Origin: Thaumasiovibrio subtropicus
GTDB taxonomy: Bacteria; Pseudomonadota; Gammaproteobacteria; Enterobacterales; Vibrionaceae
NCBI RefSeq assembly: GCF_019703835.1
Contig: NZ_AP023054.1
Location: forward strand, 2,293,580-2,357,579
Direction of reading: 5' to 3'
DNA length: 64,000 bases
Part shown: in pieces, positions 63,684-64,000 of the stretch
How positions within the stretch are numbered: the stretch's first letter is position 1
Layout: the number at the start of each line of letters is the position of its first letter
Translations under genes and position numbers: made by a program
Notes under the pieces: generated by a model
Told to the model about the DNA's origin: nothing
Database searches by the model: none
What the model saw: the letters and a program-made list of their open reading frames with translations, nothing else

Positions 63684-64000
63684 CTATCGCATACCAAAAA
63701 CCGACATCATGGTTATGATGAAGTGATAGACAACCATCATAAACAGAAAATCTAGCAACAACATTAATCCAAACGCTGCCCATGCAGACTTCTCTACAAC
63801 ACCTGCCACCACGCGAGCATTAAACACGACATAGTAGAGCGAAAGCACGAAAGACACTATCGAGATTATCAAAATGAAGTTCTCTACTATCTTACTGTAT
63901 GAGCAGCCATAGAGACTACAGTTTATGTCGGCATTCATTAATACCAGTTGCTGTAAACACATGACTGAAACCGACGCAACAGAAAATACCCATGCCGCTC
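63684..64000 (-). CDS. Small membrane protein, N-terminus beyond the window
   Basis: The frame is open to the right edge (about 105 residues visible). Reading past the ATG at 63962 gives AAWVFSVASVSVMCLQQLVL, a good membrane helix, so the start probably lies outside. Two further helices follow (NFILIISIVSFVLSLYYVVF and WAAFGLMLLLDFLFMMVVYHFII). A Cys pair (NCSLYGC) sits in the first loop. No family recognised. Confidence 0.55.
   Translation of the reverse strand, partial: AAWVFSVASVSVMCLQQLVLMNADINCSLYGCSYSKIVENFILIISIVSFVLSLYYVVFNARVVAGVVEKSAWAAFGLMLLLDFLFMMVVYHFIITMMSVFGMR

Overview
The window looks like part of a Vibrionaceae chromosome. The evidence is a norspermidine pathway (diaminobutyrate aminotransferase, diaminobutyrate decarboxylase, carboxynorspermidine synthase and decarboxylase), an ectABC-aspartokinase ectoine operon, a large secreted GH18 chitinase, several c-di-GMP proteins, and moderate GC content. 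The genus cannot be fixed from the sequence alone. The diaminobutyrate aminotransferase and decarboxylase are separate genes here, whereas Vibrio cholerae carries them as one fused protein.

Layout. 1-4.8 kb is a nested mobile region: a group II intron on the minus strand (about 297-4793) sits directly behind the terminator of a tRNA-Ser(UGA) gene. It is split by an IS3-family element (1645-2878, 3-bp target duplication) and an IS110/IS1111-type element (about 3009-4369). 5.7-9.3 kb holds a VWA lipoprotein with a collagen-like stretch, a small hypothetical gene and a PAS-GGDEF protein. 9.5-14.9 kb is the norspermidine operon, with a possible short leader peptide upstream. 15.5-19.4 kb holds a cupredoxin-like/EAL gene pair and a PilZ protein. 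19.7-21.9 kb is a tandem triplication of a secreted protein of unknown function. 22.2-33.5 kb is ordinary housekeeping and accessory content (GNAT, aldo/keto reductase, K+ channel, glutaredoxin, AlkB-like oxygenase, chitinase, L,D-transpeptidase-like lipoprotein, MFS, PLP enzyme, FKBP). 33.6-35.2 kb is an IS1182-like element that landed in a Rho-independent terminator and duplicated its 20-bp hairpin. 35.2-39 kb holds a small DUF3081-like gene, a delta-type carbonic anhydrase, an aspartoacylase-family enzyme and a pirin.

39.3-43 kb is ectABC-ask. 43.1-49.4 kb is the methylcitrate operon gntR-prpBCDE, with two identical palindromes in its promoter. 49.6-58.6 kb holds a small ABM-like protein, a WYL regulator, a very short YadA-anchor adhesin with a proline-rich passenger, an OpgC-DUF2141 fusion, an AraC regulator, a serine-hydrolase-like lipoprotein lacking its catalytic residues, and a PAS-GGDEF-EAL protein. 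58.7-62.7 kb is a compact cluster: an argininosuccinate-synthase-like enzyme, a 2OG-Fe dioxygenase and an EamA exporter in one operon, with a divergent LysR gene and a nested palindrome between them. It has the shape of a small amino-acid-derived metabolite pathway and is the best candidate here for an undescribed system. The right end holds MITE-like repeats and two small membrane proteins.

Connections. Aspartate semialdehyde and L-2,4-diaminobutyrate are shared by the norspermidine and ectoine pathways, both encoded here with their own aminotransferases. Four c-di-GMP genes (one GGDEF, two EAL proteins, one PilZ) lie in the same window as norspermidine synthesis, a polyamine known to act on Vibrio biofilms through c-di-GMP signalling.
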